From contig JBHELG010000082.1 of NCBI GenBank assembly GCA_046263195.1, positions 1 to 9,597 of the forward strand: a stretch of 9,597 nt of DNA, given 5' to 3'. The first letter of the stretch is position 1; each line of letters starts with the position of its first letter. Source of the stretch: JBHELG01 sp046263195. GTDB lineage: Bacteria > Actinomycetota > Nitriliruptoria > Nitriliruptorales > JAHWKO01. Below the pieces are notes generated by a model. It searched no databases. It saw nothing but the letters and a program-made list of their open reading frames with translations, and was not told the DNA's origin. The translations under genes and the position numbers were made by a program. Shown in pieces: positions 1 to 6,113 of the stretch.

Positions 1-132
1 GTTATGGAGATGCTGGGTCACTCGAGCATGACGCTGACCGCGAATACGTACACGCACGTGTTGGACGGCCTTCAGCAGGAGGCTGCTGGGCGCCTCGATG
101 AATTGCTGGGCGGCTCGCAGTCGCAGCAATAG
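1..132 (+). CDS. Tyrosine recombinase/integrase, C-terminal end (5' part outside window)
   Basis: Reading frame 1 is open from the first base to a TAG at 130-132 and gives 43 residues beginning VMEMLGHSSMTLTANTYTHV. The LGHSS...T...TYTHV pattern is the C-terminal signature of phage-type tyrosine recombinases: the His of LGHSS and the tyrosine of TYTHV (residue 17 here, the family's nucleophile) are both present. The conserved Arg residues and the rest of the catalytic domain lie left of the window. Such enzymes catalyse site-specific integration and excision. The stop codon lies 63 bases before the acceptor end of a tRNA gene on the opposite strand, so this is probably the integrase of an element inserted at that tRNA. 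The short tail after the tyrosine is rich in Gln and Ser. The family call is firm; the kind of element (phage, ICE or genomic island) cannot be told. Confidence 0.9.
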   Translation, partial: VMEMLGHSSMTLTANTYTHVLDGLQQEAAGRLDELLGGSQSQQ

Positions 133-151
133 GCTTACAACTTGGCTTACA
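132..151 (+). repeat. Paired 8-bp direct repeats after integrase
   Basis: GGCTTACA occurs at 132-139 and again at 144-151, a 12-base period starting at the last base of the integrase stop codon. Closely spaced direct repeats between an integrase gene and its tRNA target are often arm-type integrase sites. That role is inference here; only the repeat itself is seen. Confidence 0.4.
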
Positions 152-180
152 GGTTGATCCGCGCCGAGCGAAAACGGCTC

Positions 181-198
181 AAATCCTGCAAATCCTGG
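181..198. repeat. Tandem 9-mer touching the tRNA 3' end (possible att-core or arm site)
   Basis: AAATCCTGC (181-189) is followed directly by AAATCCTGG (190-198), an 8/9 tandem repeat. Its right end reaches the encoded CCA of the tRNA-Arg gene (196-198 on the minus strand). Together with the integrase on the left this looks like part of an attachment-site region. The core of the site itself cannot be defined without the other end of the element. Confidence 0.35.
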
Positions 199-271
199 AG
201 CGCCCGGCGGGATTCGAACCCGCGACCTTCGGATTAGAAGTCCACTGCTCTATCCACTGAGCTACGGGCGC
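196..271 (-). tRNA. tRNA-Arg, anticodon UCU
   Basis: The minus strand folds into a complete cloverleaf. The acceptor stem is GCGCCCG (271-265) paired with CGGGCGC (206-200) without mismatch. The D stem is GCTC/GAGC. The anticodon loop is CTTCTAA with anticodon TCT (plus-strand 236-238). The T arm is GCGGG-TTCGAAT-CCCGC. The mature body is 271-199 (73 nt) and a CCA is encoded at 198-196. It reads AGA codons as arginine. Two oddities: the discriminator base is U (position 199), where A or G is usual for arginine tRNAs, and the first pair of the anticodon stem is a G-A mismatch followed by a U-G wobble. The 3' end faces the integrase fragment at 1-132, so the gene is a likely integration target whose 3' end may have been rebuilt by the element. 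Confidence 0.95.
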
Positions 272-433
272 ACGCTGATTAGCAAGGTCTAACGCTGGAG
301 TTTCACCAGTTTGTCAACGTCCAGTACGAGATCTGAGCTCCCTCTGTCCAGTCACGCTCACCTCCAGCGGACGAATCCGAGGCTACCCGAGCGTCACCGA
401 GGCTAACGCCCCAGCACTCACTGGCGCCGCCTT

Positions 434-646
434 TCAGGGCCATCCTCCTGTTTTCACAACCCGCCTCATGCGACGCGGGATCAGCATGAAGGAGGCGACG
501 GGTGTGATGAGCGGCAGGAGCACGAGTCCTACCGTCCATAGCGTCCGGTGCACTCGCGCCCGACGGATCAGCCCTACTGGCTGAGACCAGAGGTGAGCGA
601 GGGTAGCGACAGCAGTCACGAGGTAGAGGACCGAGACGACCTCCAT
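434..646 (-). CDS. Small two-helix membrane protein, possibly PLD-nuclease N-terminal-like
   Basis: This 70-residue protein starts at an ATG (646-644) with a G-rich GGTGGGG stretch a few bases upstream as a weak ribosome site. It has two hydrophobic segments: residues about 5-20 (VLYLVTAVATLAHLW region) and about 35-57 (TLWTVGLVLLPLITPVASFM region). They are separated by a basic turn (RRARVHR), and the protein ends in a basic tail (PRRMRRVVK). The arrangement, a short helix, a basic loop, then a helix rich in Leu and Pro, resembles the small PLDc_N-type membrane proteins common in Actinomycetota. That match is by general look only and no catalytic residue is visible. A longer minus-strand frame over the same bases (686-303) is compositionally poor and treated as a shadow. 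The gene stands alone, 163 bases from the tRNA. The coding call is moderate and the function unknown. Confidence 0.5.
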   Translation of the reverse strand: MEVVSVLYLVTAVATLAHLWSQPVGLIRRARVHRTLWTVGLVLLPLITPVASFMLIPRRMRRVVKTGGWP

Positions 647-1072
647 CTACCCCACCACTAGCCTCCGGTCCCCACCTCACGTCCACAACCGCTGAAGCCG
701 TGTCTGAAGATATGGTTTACGGGACCATCCGCGGTACGAGCAAATGTGACGTGACTCTGGCCCCACAGATTGGTTGCAACTGGATGCCGGCTAGATGCCA
801 GGTTATCGGTGAAAAGGTTGGGATCTCGAGCACGTCGTTCCGCCGGTCCGAGCTACAGGCGTCTGTCGTGGACTCCTCTCAGGGTGGGACCCGGAGCGCG
901 AACCTGGAACCGGCGATGTTCGAAGACCGGGTGGCGTCGTATGCAGCCCGGGATGCCACGGTGCTGCGCGGAGCAGCGCCTCTCGAGCGCCCCACGTCCC
1001 CCCAGGCCACTACGTGTGCCCTGTGCCGTGTGGCGGGCCGCCCCTTGGGCGCAGGGATGATGTGAACGTCGA

Positions 1073-1321
1073 TCAGCCACCGCGACCCCCTTCGATGTGT
1101 TCTGTGCGGAGCGCGACCAGTGGTGGGCGCGTGAAGACCCGAGGAACGACCGATCCCACGACGAGCACGGATGTGAGCAGTCCGCACACACCGAGAACGG
1201 TCAGCGCTCGTGTCCCCCCACGACCAGCGCGTGGCAACTCCGCTTGGCGCAGGCTCCCCCTCAGCAGCTTGTGCACCCCATGGACTTCACCGGCGATGGC
1301 CCACCCCCTGACCCGCCGCAT
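1073..1321 (-). CDS. Doubtful small protein with one membrane segment
   Basis: An 82-residue minus-strand frame with an ATG at 1321-1319. Residues about 38-60 are hydrophobic (ALTVLGVCGLLTSVLVVGSV region) and could form one transmembrane helix; the flanks are basic. It ends HIEGGRGG. The only argument for it beyond the helix is position: the DtxR/IdeR-like box at 1326-1344 lies directly in front of its start, so an iron-controlled transcript would run into it. Against it, there is no ribosome site between box and ATG, there is no recognisable family, and another frame covers the same bases on the opposite strand. It may be a remnant of a larger iron-regulated gene or a chance frame. Confidence 0.2.
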   Translation of the reverse strand: MRRVRGWAIAGEVHGVHKLLRGSLRQAELPRAGRGGTRALTVLGVCGLLTSVLVVGSVVPRVFTRPPLVALRTEHIEGGRGG

Positions 1322-1325
1322 TCGG

Positions 1326-1344
1326 TTAGGACTGGCTAACCTAA
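1326..1344. promoter_or_regulatory. DtxR/IdeR-type iron box
   Basis: The sequence TTAGGACTGGCTAACCTAA matches the established IdeR/DtxR operator TTAGGTTAGGCTAACCTAA at 16 of 19 positions, with mismatches only at positions 6-8. On the minus strand it reads TTAGGTTAGCCAGTCCTAA, equally close to the corynebacterial DtxR form. A nested perfect dyad GGTTAG-N6-CTAACC lies at 1324-1341. DtxR-family repressors bind such boxes with Fe(II) and shut off iron-uptake genes. No iron gene is recognisable on either side: the nearest frames are the doubtful one ending at 1073 (minus) and the metallopeptidase at 1657 (plus, about 310 bases away). Confidence 0.55.
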
Positions 1345-1656
1345 CTCGAAGTATCCCCGTTCATCGAGCCGTCTTTTCGGTCGCTCCTCCCCGCTCAGCG
1401 ACCGCTTCCATCCCCCGACGACTCGGTGCGTCGAAGCCTAGGAGAAAACGTCGCCGCCGCTGAGAAACTCTTGCCGCGACGTCGGCTCACGACCGGTCGT
1501 CCACCAAAGTCTCTCCGCACAGGCCGGCAGACGAGCCGCAGAGACGATGAGCAAACTCGGTTCCGCACGAGCCGCATCACGGACGGGCGGGTGTGCGGAG
1601 CCGGTTGCCACTTGCCTGCTCTACGCTCGGGCACGCGCTGCCGGAGGCGGAGGATC

Positions 1657-2484
1657 GTGGCTCTTATTCGCAACACCATCCCCGACTTTCAGCGGTTCGC
1701 GACGCGAGCCCTGTCGGAGGAGGAGGCCACACGGCAGCGGCTTTGGGACGAGCTCTACCGAGGGGCGCACCCCGACGTCTTCGCCACCTTCTTTGCCGGC
1801 CACGGCTCCCCTGAAGGGATCCCGGCACTCGTTCGCCGACTACGCGGATTACGCGGACGAGTGCAGGAGGCGGCCTCGGTGCTTCCGCAGGTCATAGAGG
1901 AAGTTGAGCCGCTTGTACAGCGCACGCTTCGCATGGCTGAGCCTCCCGCGCCCCTACACGTGCTGATGGTCGGCACCTTCTCGGCCAACGCGTTCGTGAG
2001 CCGGTTGGACGACTCGATCGCCGTCTTCCACTGCCTGGAATGGTTCGCGGGACTTGACCCCGCCCGCGTGCTGGTCGCTCACGAGGACACGCACGCCTGG
2101 CATGAGATCGTCTTGGGCCCCACACCAGAGCGTGACCCTGCCTGGACAGCTTTCGCCGAGGGGGTCGCCATCGAGGTTTCCCGAACCGTGGCACCCGGAC
2201 GGCCTGAGCATGAGTACTTCTGGTACGGGATCGCCGGCTTCGAGGACTGGTTGCCGTGGTGTCGCGAGAACAGGGACCTGCTGCGGGAGGGGTTCCGTGC
2301 TCGTCTCGATGACGAGGATGCCGTAGAAGCCTTCTTCGGGGGCGGTCTTGTCGAGGACCGCTGGCGTGTTGGCTTCTTCCTCGCAGACGAGCTCGTGAGG
2401 GAGCTCGATGTGCCACTCCCCGAGCTGGTGCGTATGAGCGTCGAGGAGGGCCGGCAGGCCCTCCGGTCGGCGCTCGGAGCCTGA
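1657..2484 (+). CDS. Putative HExxH zinc metallopeptidase-like protein
   Basis: The start is set at GTG 1657 because a strong GGAGG ends 9 bases upstream (1643-1647, with a second at 1649-1653). The frame is open further upstream, but that part reads as Arg-rich non-protein sequence. The 275-residue product has no signal peptide or membrane segment, so it is probably cytoplasmic. Residues 142-146 are HEDTH inside VLVAHEDTHAWHE, a match to the HExxH zinc site. About 22 residues later, FAEGVAIEVS supplies E168 as the likely third ligand, giving an HExxH...E gluzincin-like layout. The N-terminal half is mostly helical with many Glu, Arg and Leu; the C-terminal half has several aromatic clusters (YFWYGIAGF, WLPWC) and ends in a helix (LVRMSVEEGRQALRSAL). 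It resembles the DUF2268-type predicted Zn-proteases in general plan, but I cannot place it in a named family. It runs in the same direction as the VOC gene 124 bases downstream. Confidence 0.8.
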   Translation: MALIRNTIPDFQRFATRALSEEEATRQRLWDELYRGAHPDVFATFFAGHGSPEGIPALVRRLRGLRGRVQEAASVLPQVIEEVEPLVQRTLRMAEPPAPLHVLMVGTFSANAFVSRLDDSIAVFHCLEWFAGLDPARVLVAHEDTHAWHEIVLGPTPERDPAWTAFAEGVAIEVSRTVAPGRPEHEYFWYGIAGFEDWLPWCRENRDLLREGFRARLDDEDAVEAFFGGGLVEDRWRVGFFLADELVRELDVPLPELVRMSVEEGRQALRSALGA

Positions 2485-2608
2485 CCTGTTCTCTCCACGT
2501 CCTGCCTGTTCCCTCCGTCTGCTGGTGGGCTGACTGCACTGTTGGTTAGGCTCCGGCTGACACTCCGTCCGTGAACACGTCGACCAGAGGGTCTGGCAGG
2601 AGGCTCCA

Positions 2609-3076
2609 ATGGCGAAGGTAGAGCCGGTTCCCGCGGGCTATCCCCGCGTCACGCCCTATCTCTGTGTGGACAGTTGCTCTGAGGCGATCAACTTCTACAG
2701 CAACGTATTCGGCGCCAGGGAGCGTATGCGAATGCCCGCCCCGGACGGCAAGATCGGCCACGCCGAGCTCGAGCTCGGCGATTCCGTCATCATGCTGTCG
2801 GATGAGTACCCGGAGATGGGTGTGCGCAGCCCCAAGTCGATCGGTGGCACTCCGGTCTCCTTGCACGTGTACGTGGAGGACGTGGACGCCGTCTTCAATC
2901 AGGCGCTGCAAGCCGGTGCCACGGTCCTGCGCGAGGTCGAAGACCAGTTCTACGGGGACCGCTCTGGTCAGCTCGAGGATCCCTTCGGACACCGCTGGAG
3001 CGTCGCCACTCACGTCGAGGACGTGCCGCCCGAAGAGATGGACAGGCGTATGGCGGAGGCGATGGGAGGCGGCTGA
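2609..3076 (+). CDS. PhnB-like VOC (glyoxalase/bleomycin-resistance fold) protein
   Basis: The start at ATG 2609 has a textbook AGGAGG 5 bases upstream (2598-2603). The 155-residue product is of normal length for the PhnB-like group (COG2764) of the vicinal-oxygen-chelate superfamily. Visible features are the opening strand VTPYLCVD (residues 14-21), the helix EAINFYSNVFGA (25-36), GKIGHAELELGD (47-58), a second module VSLHVYVEDVDAVFNQALQAGA (83-104) and the signature FYGDRSGQLEDPFGHRWSVA (114-133). The tail THVEDVPPEEMDRRM is typical of the same group. H51, H86 and the acidic residue near 123 are candidate metal ligands, but many PhnB-like proteins have no known substrate and may not bind metal. 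The role is therefore open: small-molecule isomerase or lyase, or a resistance-type binding protein. The gene may share a transcript with the metallopeptidase gene upstream, though the 124-base gap could hold its own promoter. Confidence 0.9.
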   Translation: MAKVEPVPAGYPRVTPYLCVDSCSEAINFYSNVFGARERMRMPAPDGKIGHAELELGDSVIMLSDEYPEMGVRSPKSIGGTPVSLHVYVEDVDAVFNQALQAGATVLREVEDQFYGDRSGQLEDPFGHRWSVATHVEDVPPEEMDRRMAEAMGGG

Positions 3077-3463
3077 GCGGGGCCAGGACCCGCGAGGGGA
3101 CTTCGAGGTCGCACCCACCGGACTCGCAGCGCATCCTGCGTAAGCCGAGAGGTTTCGGCCTGCGCCATTGTCCCTTTCGGAACGAGCGAGCGATCCTGTC
3201 TTGCCGACAATTCGGCCCATAGCAGCACGGCATCATTGACGTGATCATTGTGCCGCCTGTGATCTTAGCCTCGGTGCCAAGCTATGAGGCCGGGTCGGAG
3301 GCGGGGCGTGGCTCGTGCTGGCTGTCGTAGTGGGTGCGGTGGTGGCGTGGGTGCACTTCGTTCCGGGTAGCCCACAGAGACGATCGGGTCATTCACAGAA
3401 CGTAATGTGAGTGCGGGCTGTACGTGAATGGCGCCCACATCTAAGCAAGGCTTGAAACCGTGA
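3077..3463. other. Intergenic stretch before the phaC relic
   Basis: About 390 bases with no assignable gene. A short imperfect hairpin (GCCGA...TCGGC, about 3144-3159) follows the VOC gene but has no T run, so it is a poor terminator candidate. A 31-codon frame at 3315-3410 begins with GTG and encodes one hydrophobic stretch (VLAVVVGAVVAWVHFV); a GGAGG lies 13 bases upstream, a long spacing. This could be a tiny membrane peptide or chance. The region would have carried the promoter and start of phaC when it was intact. Confidence 0.4.
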
Positions 3464-4599
3464 ATCTCCGGCGCGGGCGTTGATCCTGCGCATCTGAACC
3501 CACTCGCTGTTCAACGCGAGGACAATCCGGAATCGGTGCGACTCCGGAAGTACCTCACCGGCTCCAACCTTCTCTTGCACCTCGTCGACATCGAGACAGG
3601 ATGCACCCCGAAGAAGCTGGTCTGGACCCGGGACAAGGTTCGTCTCTATCGCTGTGACGTCATGGGCCAGAAGCGGTACCGGACTCCGGTTCTGATAGCA
3701 TATGCACTTATTCTTCGGCCTTACATCCTCGACTTGACCCTCCGCAATAGCATGGTGCGCTAGCTTGTCGAGCAAGGTTTCGACGTATTCATGCTCGACT
3801 CTGGCTTGCCGGAAGAGAGCGATGCCGACCTTCCCCTCGAGGTTTACGTGGGGGACTATCTCGCCAAGGCCGTTGAGGAGGTAGCGGGGGAATCTGGCAG
3901 CGATGACATCACGATCATTGGCCACTGCATGGGAGACACTCTTGCTGCAATCTACGCTGCTAGCCGCCAGCCGACCTCACCGAAGAACATGGTCCTGCTA
4001 GCGGCACCGATCGACTTCACTCCCGACCCTCCTGGCTTGACTGGCCTGTGGACCCTTCTCACCCGCCGCGGGCGTTTCGCCTGGACGACGCCTTCCAATG
4101 CGTCTTGAATCCGTGGCGGGAAGTCTTCCTTCTGGCGCAGCGTGGGCTTGATGCAAGCCTCGCACCGATCCGCAGAACCGCCCTGTCTGCCCTCCTTGCA
4201 CGGATCATCGACTCGACGCCTCAATTGGAGGATTGGTTGGCGGTTTGCAAGTGGGTCGATGACGGCGTCCCCTACGTGGGGGAGACCCTGCGGCAGTGGT
4301 TGCGGCAGTTCTACCAGGAGAACCGCTTGGCACGCGGCGAGTTCGAACTCGAAGGACAGCAGGTCGACCTGCGTTCCATCCGGTGCCCGGTTTTGAACAT
4401 CGCTGGTTTAAAGGATGCCATTACGCCCATCGCTCAGGCCCGTTCCACGACGGAGCTCGTTTCCAGCAGCGACAAACGTTTGCTTCTGGTGGATGCTGGC
4501 CACCCCGGAATGATCGTCGGTCCGGCGGGGCGCCCTGAGATGTGGCGCGACATGGTCTCGTGGCTCGCACCCCGCTCCCAGCAACTCCGTCCCAAATGA
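3464..4599 (+). pseudogene. phaC: Decayed poly(3-hydroxyalkanoate) synthase
   Basis: The conceptual protein is clearly a PHA synthase (PhaC), which polymerises hydroxyacyl-CoA into storage polyester at granule surfaces. Frame 2 reads DPAHLNPLAVQRE, LRKYLTGSNLLLHLVDIETG, TPKKLVWTRDKVRLYR and TPVLIAYALILRPYILDL, typical of the family. It is then cut by TAG at 3761-3763 and resumes at once as LVEQGFDVFMLDSGLPEE. Near 4050-4085 the frame shifts from 2 to 1 (one base lost or two gained) and continues as CKWVDDGVPYVGETLRQWL through FYQENRLARGEFEL to SWLAPRS. No in-frame start with a ribosome site is visible; the first in-frame GTG (3536) is inside the conserved N-terminus. The triad is still legible: Cys at 3926-3928 in GHCMGD (family GxCxGG, so the last Gly is now Asp), Asp at 4414-4416, His at 4501-4503. 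No other pha gene is present. Three independent lesions make a true pseudogene far likelier than a sequencing error. Confidence 0.88.
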
Positions 4600-4645
4600 C
4601 GGGGACGTCGCCCGCATGTAGTACGCCCTGATATGCGCTCACGAC

Positions 4646-5596
4646 TCAGATTCGGCGAGCCCGAGCGCGCCGCTTACCCTCGTGCATCGCCTGCACCCGG
4701 GCGACGGGGATACCCCGGCCTTCCTCGATCAGCTCGGGGCTGAGCCGCTGAGGCTCGGGCATGAGCTGCGCCCAAGGATCACTCTCGGCGACCAACGGGG
4801 CGGCCGTCCGCAGGGTGAAGTCGGTGGGGGCGATCCGATCGAGCTCATCCCAAGCCACTGGAAACGAGACTGGCACGCCGGGCCGCACACGTGGACTGTA
4901 GGCCGCCACCACAGTCGCCCCGCCGGCTCGAGTCGAATCGATGAAAACCCTGCCTTCACGCTCTTCCCGCATGAAGGCAGTCGTAGCGAGCGCGGGATCA
5001 AGACGCTCGGCACGCGCAGCGATGGCACGGGTGGCCGCAGCCGCCTCGTCGACCGTCGTGTCCACTTCGACGGGTACGAACACGTGCACCCCCTTCGCGC
5101 CACTGGTCTTGACAGCACCCGTCAAGCCGGCATCGGCGAGAACCTGTCGGACCAGCTGGGCAGCCCGCACAGACAACCGGAACCCGTTGGCAGGAGGCGG
5201 GTCGATGTCGAGCACGAGGTGGGTTGAGACGTCCCAGCGATCGATGCGGATGAGCGTCGCGTGGTACTCCACGGCACGTTGGTTCGCGAACCACAGCAGA
5301 GTGCGACGGTCATTGCACAGGGCGTATGACACCTCGCGTTTCGAGGACTCCGCCCACAGCGTCACCGTACGGATCCACGGCGGGGCGTACTTGGGAACGT
5401 TCTTCTGCATGAATGGCGCCTGACCGCGGAGCACCCGGACCACCGACAGCGGACGGTCCTTCAGCGCCGGTATGAGGCGATCGTGAACCGCGTCGAGATA
5501 GTCCACGAGGTCCCGCTTCGTCGCTTCCGCCCCGTCGAACAGCTGCTGCTCGAGGTTGGTGAACGACACTTCCTGCCGCACGTCATCGTCGCTCAT
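4646..5596 (-). CDS. Stand-alone LigD-type polymerase domain protein (NHEJ primase-polymerase family)
   Basis: This 316-residue protein is a full-length polymerase domain of the LigD/AEP family. It has QAPFMQKNVPKYAPPWIRT (residues 59-77), ALCNDRRTLLWFANQRAVEYH (92-112), the metal-binding LVLDIDPP with D130 and D132, TSGAKGVHVFVP (164-175, with S165, K168 and H171 for nucleotide binding), FIDSTRAGGATVVAAYSPR with the third acidic residue D220, and the closing VSFPVAWDEL. In the family such domains add nucleotides, preferably ribonucleotides, at broken DNA ends or primers. There is no ligase or nuclease domain and no ku gene nearby, so it resembles the stand-alone mycobacterial PrimPol-type paralogues and not full LigD. 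The start at ATG 5596 follows a GGGCGG-rich weak ribosome site. The C-terminus is a basic tail (GKRRARARRI). It converges with the phaC relic, 46 bases apart, and diverges from the kinase gene. Confidence 0.92.
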   Translation of the reverse strand: MSDDDVRQEVSFTNLEQQLFDGAEATKRDLVDYLDAVHDRLIPALKDRPLSVVRVLRGQAPFMQKNVPKYAPPWIRTVTLWAESSKREVSYALCNDRRTLLWFANQRAVEYHATLIRIDRWDVSTHLVLDIDPPPANGFRLSVRAAQLVRQVLADAGLTGAVKTSGAKGVHVFVPVEVDTTVDEAAAATRAIAARAERLDPALATTAFMREEREGRVFIDSTRAGGATVVAAYSPRVRPGVPVSFPVAWDELDRIAPTDFTLRTAAPLVAESDPWAQLMPEPQRLSPELIEEGRGIPVARVQAMHEGKRRARARRI

Positions 5597-6113
5597 CGTC
5601 CGCCCTTTCCATTCAGGTCAGCGCGGGGCCAACGCAAACGTGCCGGAACCGCGCCACGACGGCGGGTCTTTGCCAGCTGCCGAGGCCGTGACTACCCAAC
5701 TTGCCTGAGCGACGAGTCTGCGGGTTGAGGCTACCTCCCGCCCGTTTGGGAAGCGTGTGTCCAGCCTGTGGTACCGGCGGTTCACCGGGTTTCGAGCGGT
5801 CGAGAGAGGACATGCCTATGACGACGATCGTGCCGTGTGTTGCGATCATCACAGCGGCCCGGGCAGGCTTTCGGGGCGCAACGAAGGGGAGGAACATCTC
5901 GACGTCACCGAGGATCGCACCCGTTCGTTGCAAGGAGCCGGAGTCGTTTGGCTGACGAGCGCCACGGAAGGGAGCACGGCGGCAGCGCCTGTCTCGTCGC
6001 ATGCGCTCTCAGGGCTTTGCTCGGCCCAACTGCTTTGGCTCCACCGCGCCCGGTCGACTGATGGCCTGAACGGAACGAGCCACGAGGAAATTCAACGCGC
6101 GGAAGGTCCTGGG
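5597..6113. promoter_or_regulatory. Divergent intergenic region between polymerase and kinase genes
   Basis: About 520 bases separate the two divergent genes and must hold both promoters, although I cannot pick out convincing -35/-10 pairs. The frame of the kinase stays open leftward to 5757, but that part reads as low-quality sequence with none of the conserved MASE1 start, so it is not taken as coding. A possible 45-codon gene with a good ribosome site lies inside (5818-5955, listed separately). Confidence 0.4.
5818..5955 (+). CDS. Possible small ORF, 45 residues, unknown
   Basis: ATG 5818 is preceded by AGAGAGGA ending 7 bases upstream, one of the better ribosome sites in the window. The product starts MTTIVPCVAIITAARAG and is basic, with a hydrophobic opening and no recognised family. 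It might be a short leader peptide ahead of the kinase, a fragment of a decayed gene, or chance. The stop lies about 160 bases before the kinase start, in a different frame. An ATG at 5812 is also in frame but sits too close to the ribosome site. Confidence 0.25.
   Translation: MTTIVPCVAIITAARAGFRGATKGRNISTSPRIAPVRCKEPESFG

Larger units (their letters stand above)
647..1656. other. Gene-poor stretch, possibly decayed coding DNA
   Basis: About 1 kb with no frame I can assign to a known family. Several overlapping frames stay open because GC is high, but they are Arg/Pro/Ser/His-rich and lack convincing ribosome sites. Two deserve mention. On the plus strand 916-1065 would give 49 residues with a CALC motif. 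On the minus strand 1321-1073 would give 82 residues with one hydrophobic segment (ALTVLGVCGLLTSVLVVGSV region), starting 5 bases from the iron box described separately. The long plus-strand frame running in from 1426 is only the upstream extension of the metallopeptidase gene, whose supported start is 1657. I regard the region as intergenic or degraded coding DNA carrying at least one regulatory site. Confidence 0.5.

Noticed and set aside
303..686. Longer minus-strand frame overlapping the small membrane protein
   Set aside because: Arg/Gly/Ser-rich with no domain or hydrophobic pattern; the 70-residue frame over the same bases has clear membrane segments.
1892..2539. Long minus-strand frame opposite the metallopeptidase gene
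   Set aside because: Arg/Pro-rich antisense shadow; the plus strand carries a zinc motif and a good ribosome site.
2544..2552. GGTTAGGCT upstream of the VOC gene as a second iron box
   Set aside because: Only the central half-site matches; aligned to the full 19-base operator it scores about 10/19, which is too weak.
2546..3220. 224-residue minus-strand frame opposite the VOC gene
   Set aside because: Shadow frame; the VOC reading is complete, of correct family length and has AGGAGG.
3761..3763. TAG in phaC as a recoded (pyrrolysine-type) codon
   Set aside because: The gene also lacks a start and has a frameshift, and TAG is used as a normal stop by the integrase gene at 130-132.
3389..3925. 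178-residue minus-strand frame over the 5' half of phaC
   Set aside because: It is the antisense of recognisable PhaC blocks and has no family match of its own.
5757..6113. N-terminal extension of the sensor kinase to 838 residues
   Set aside because: No family resemblance, poor composition and no ribosome site at the upstream start; the MASE1 domain begins well after 6114.
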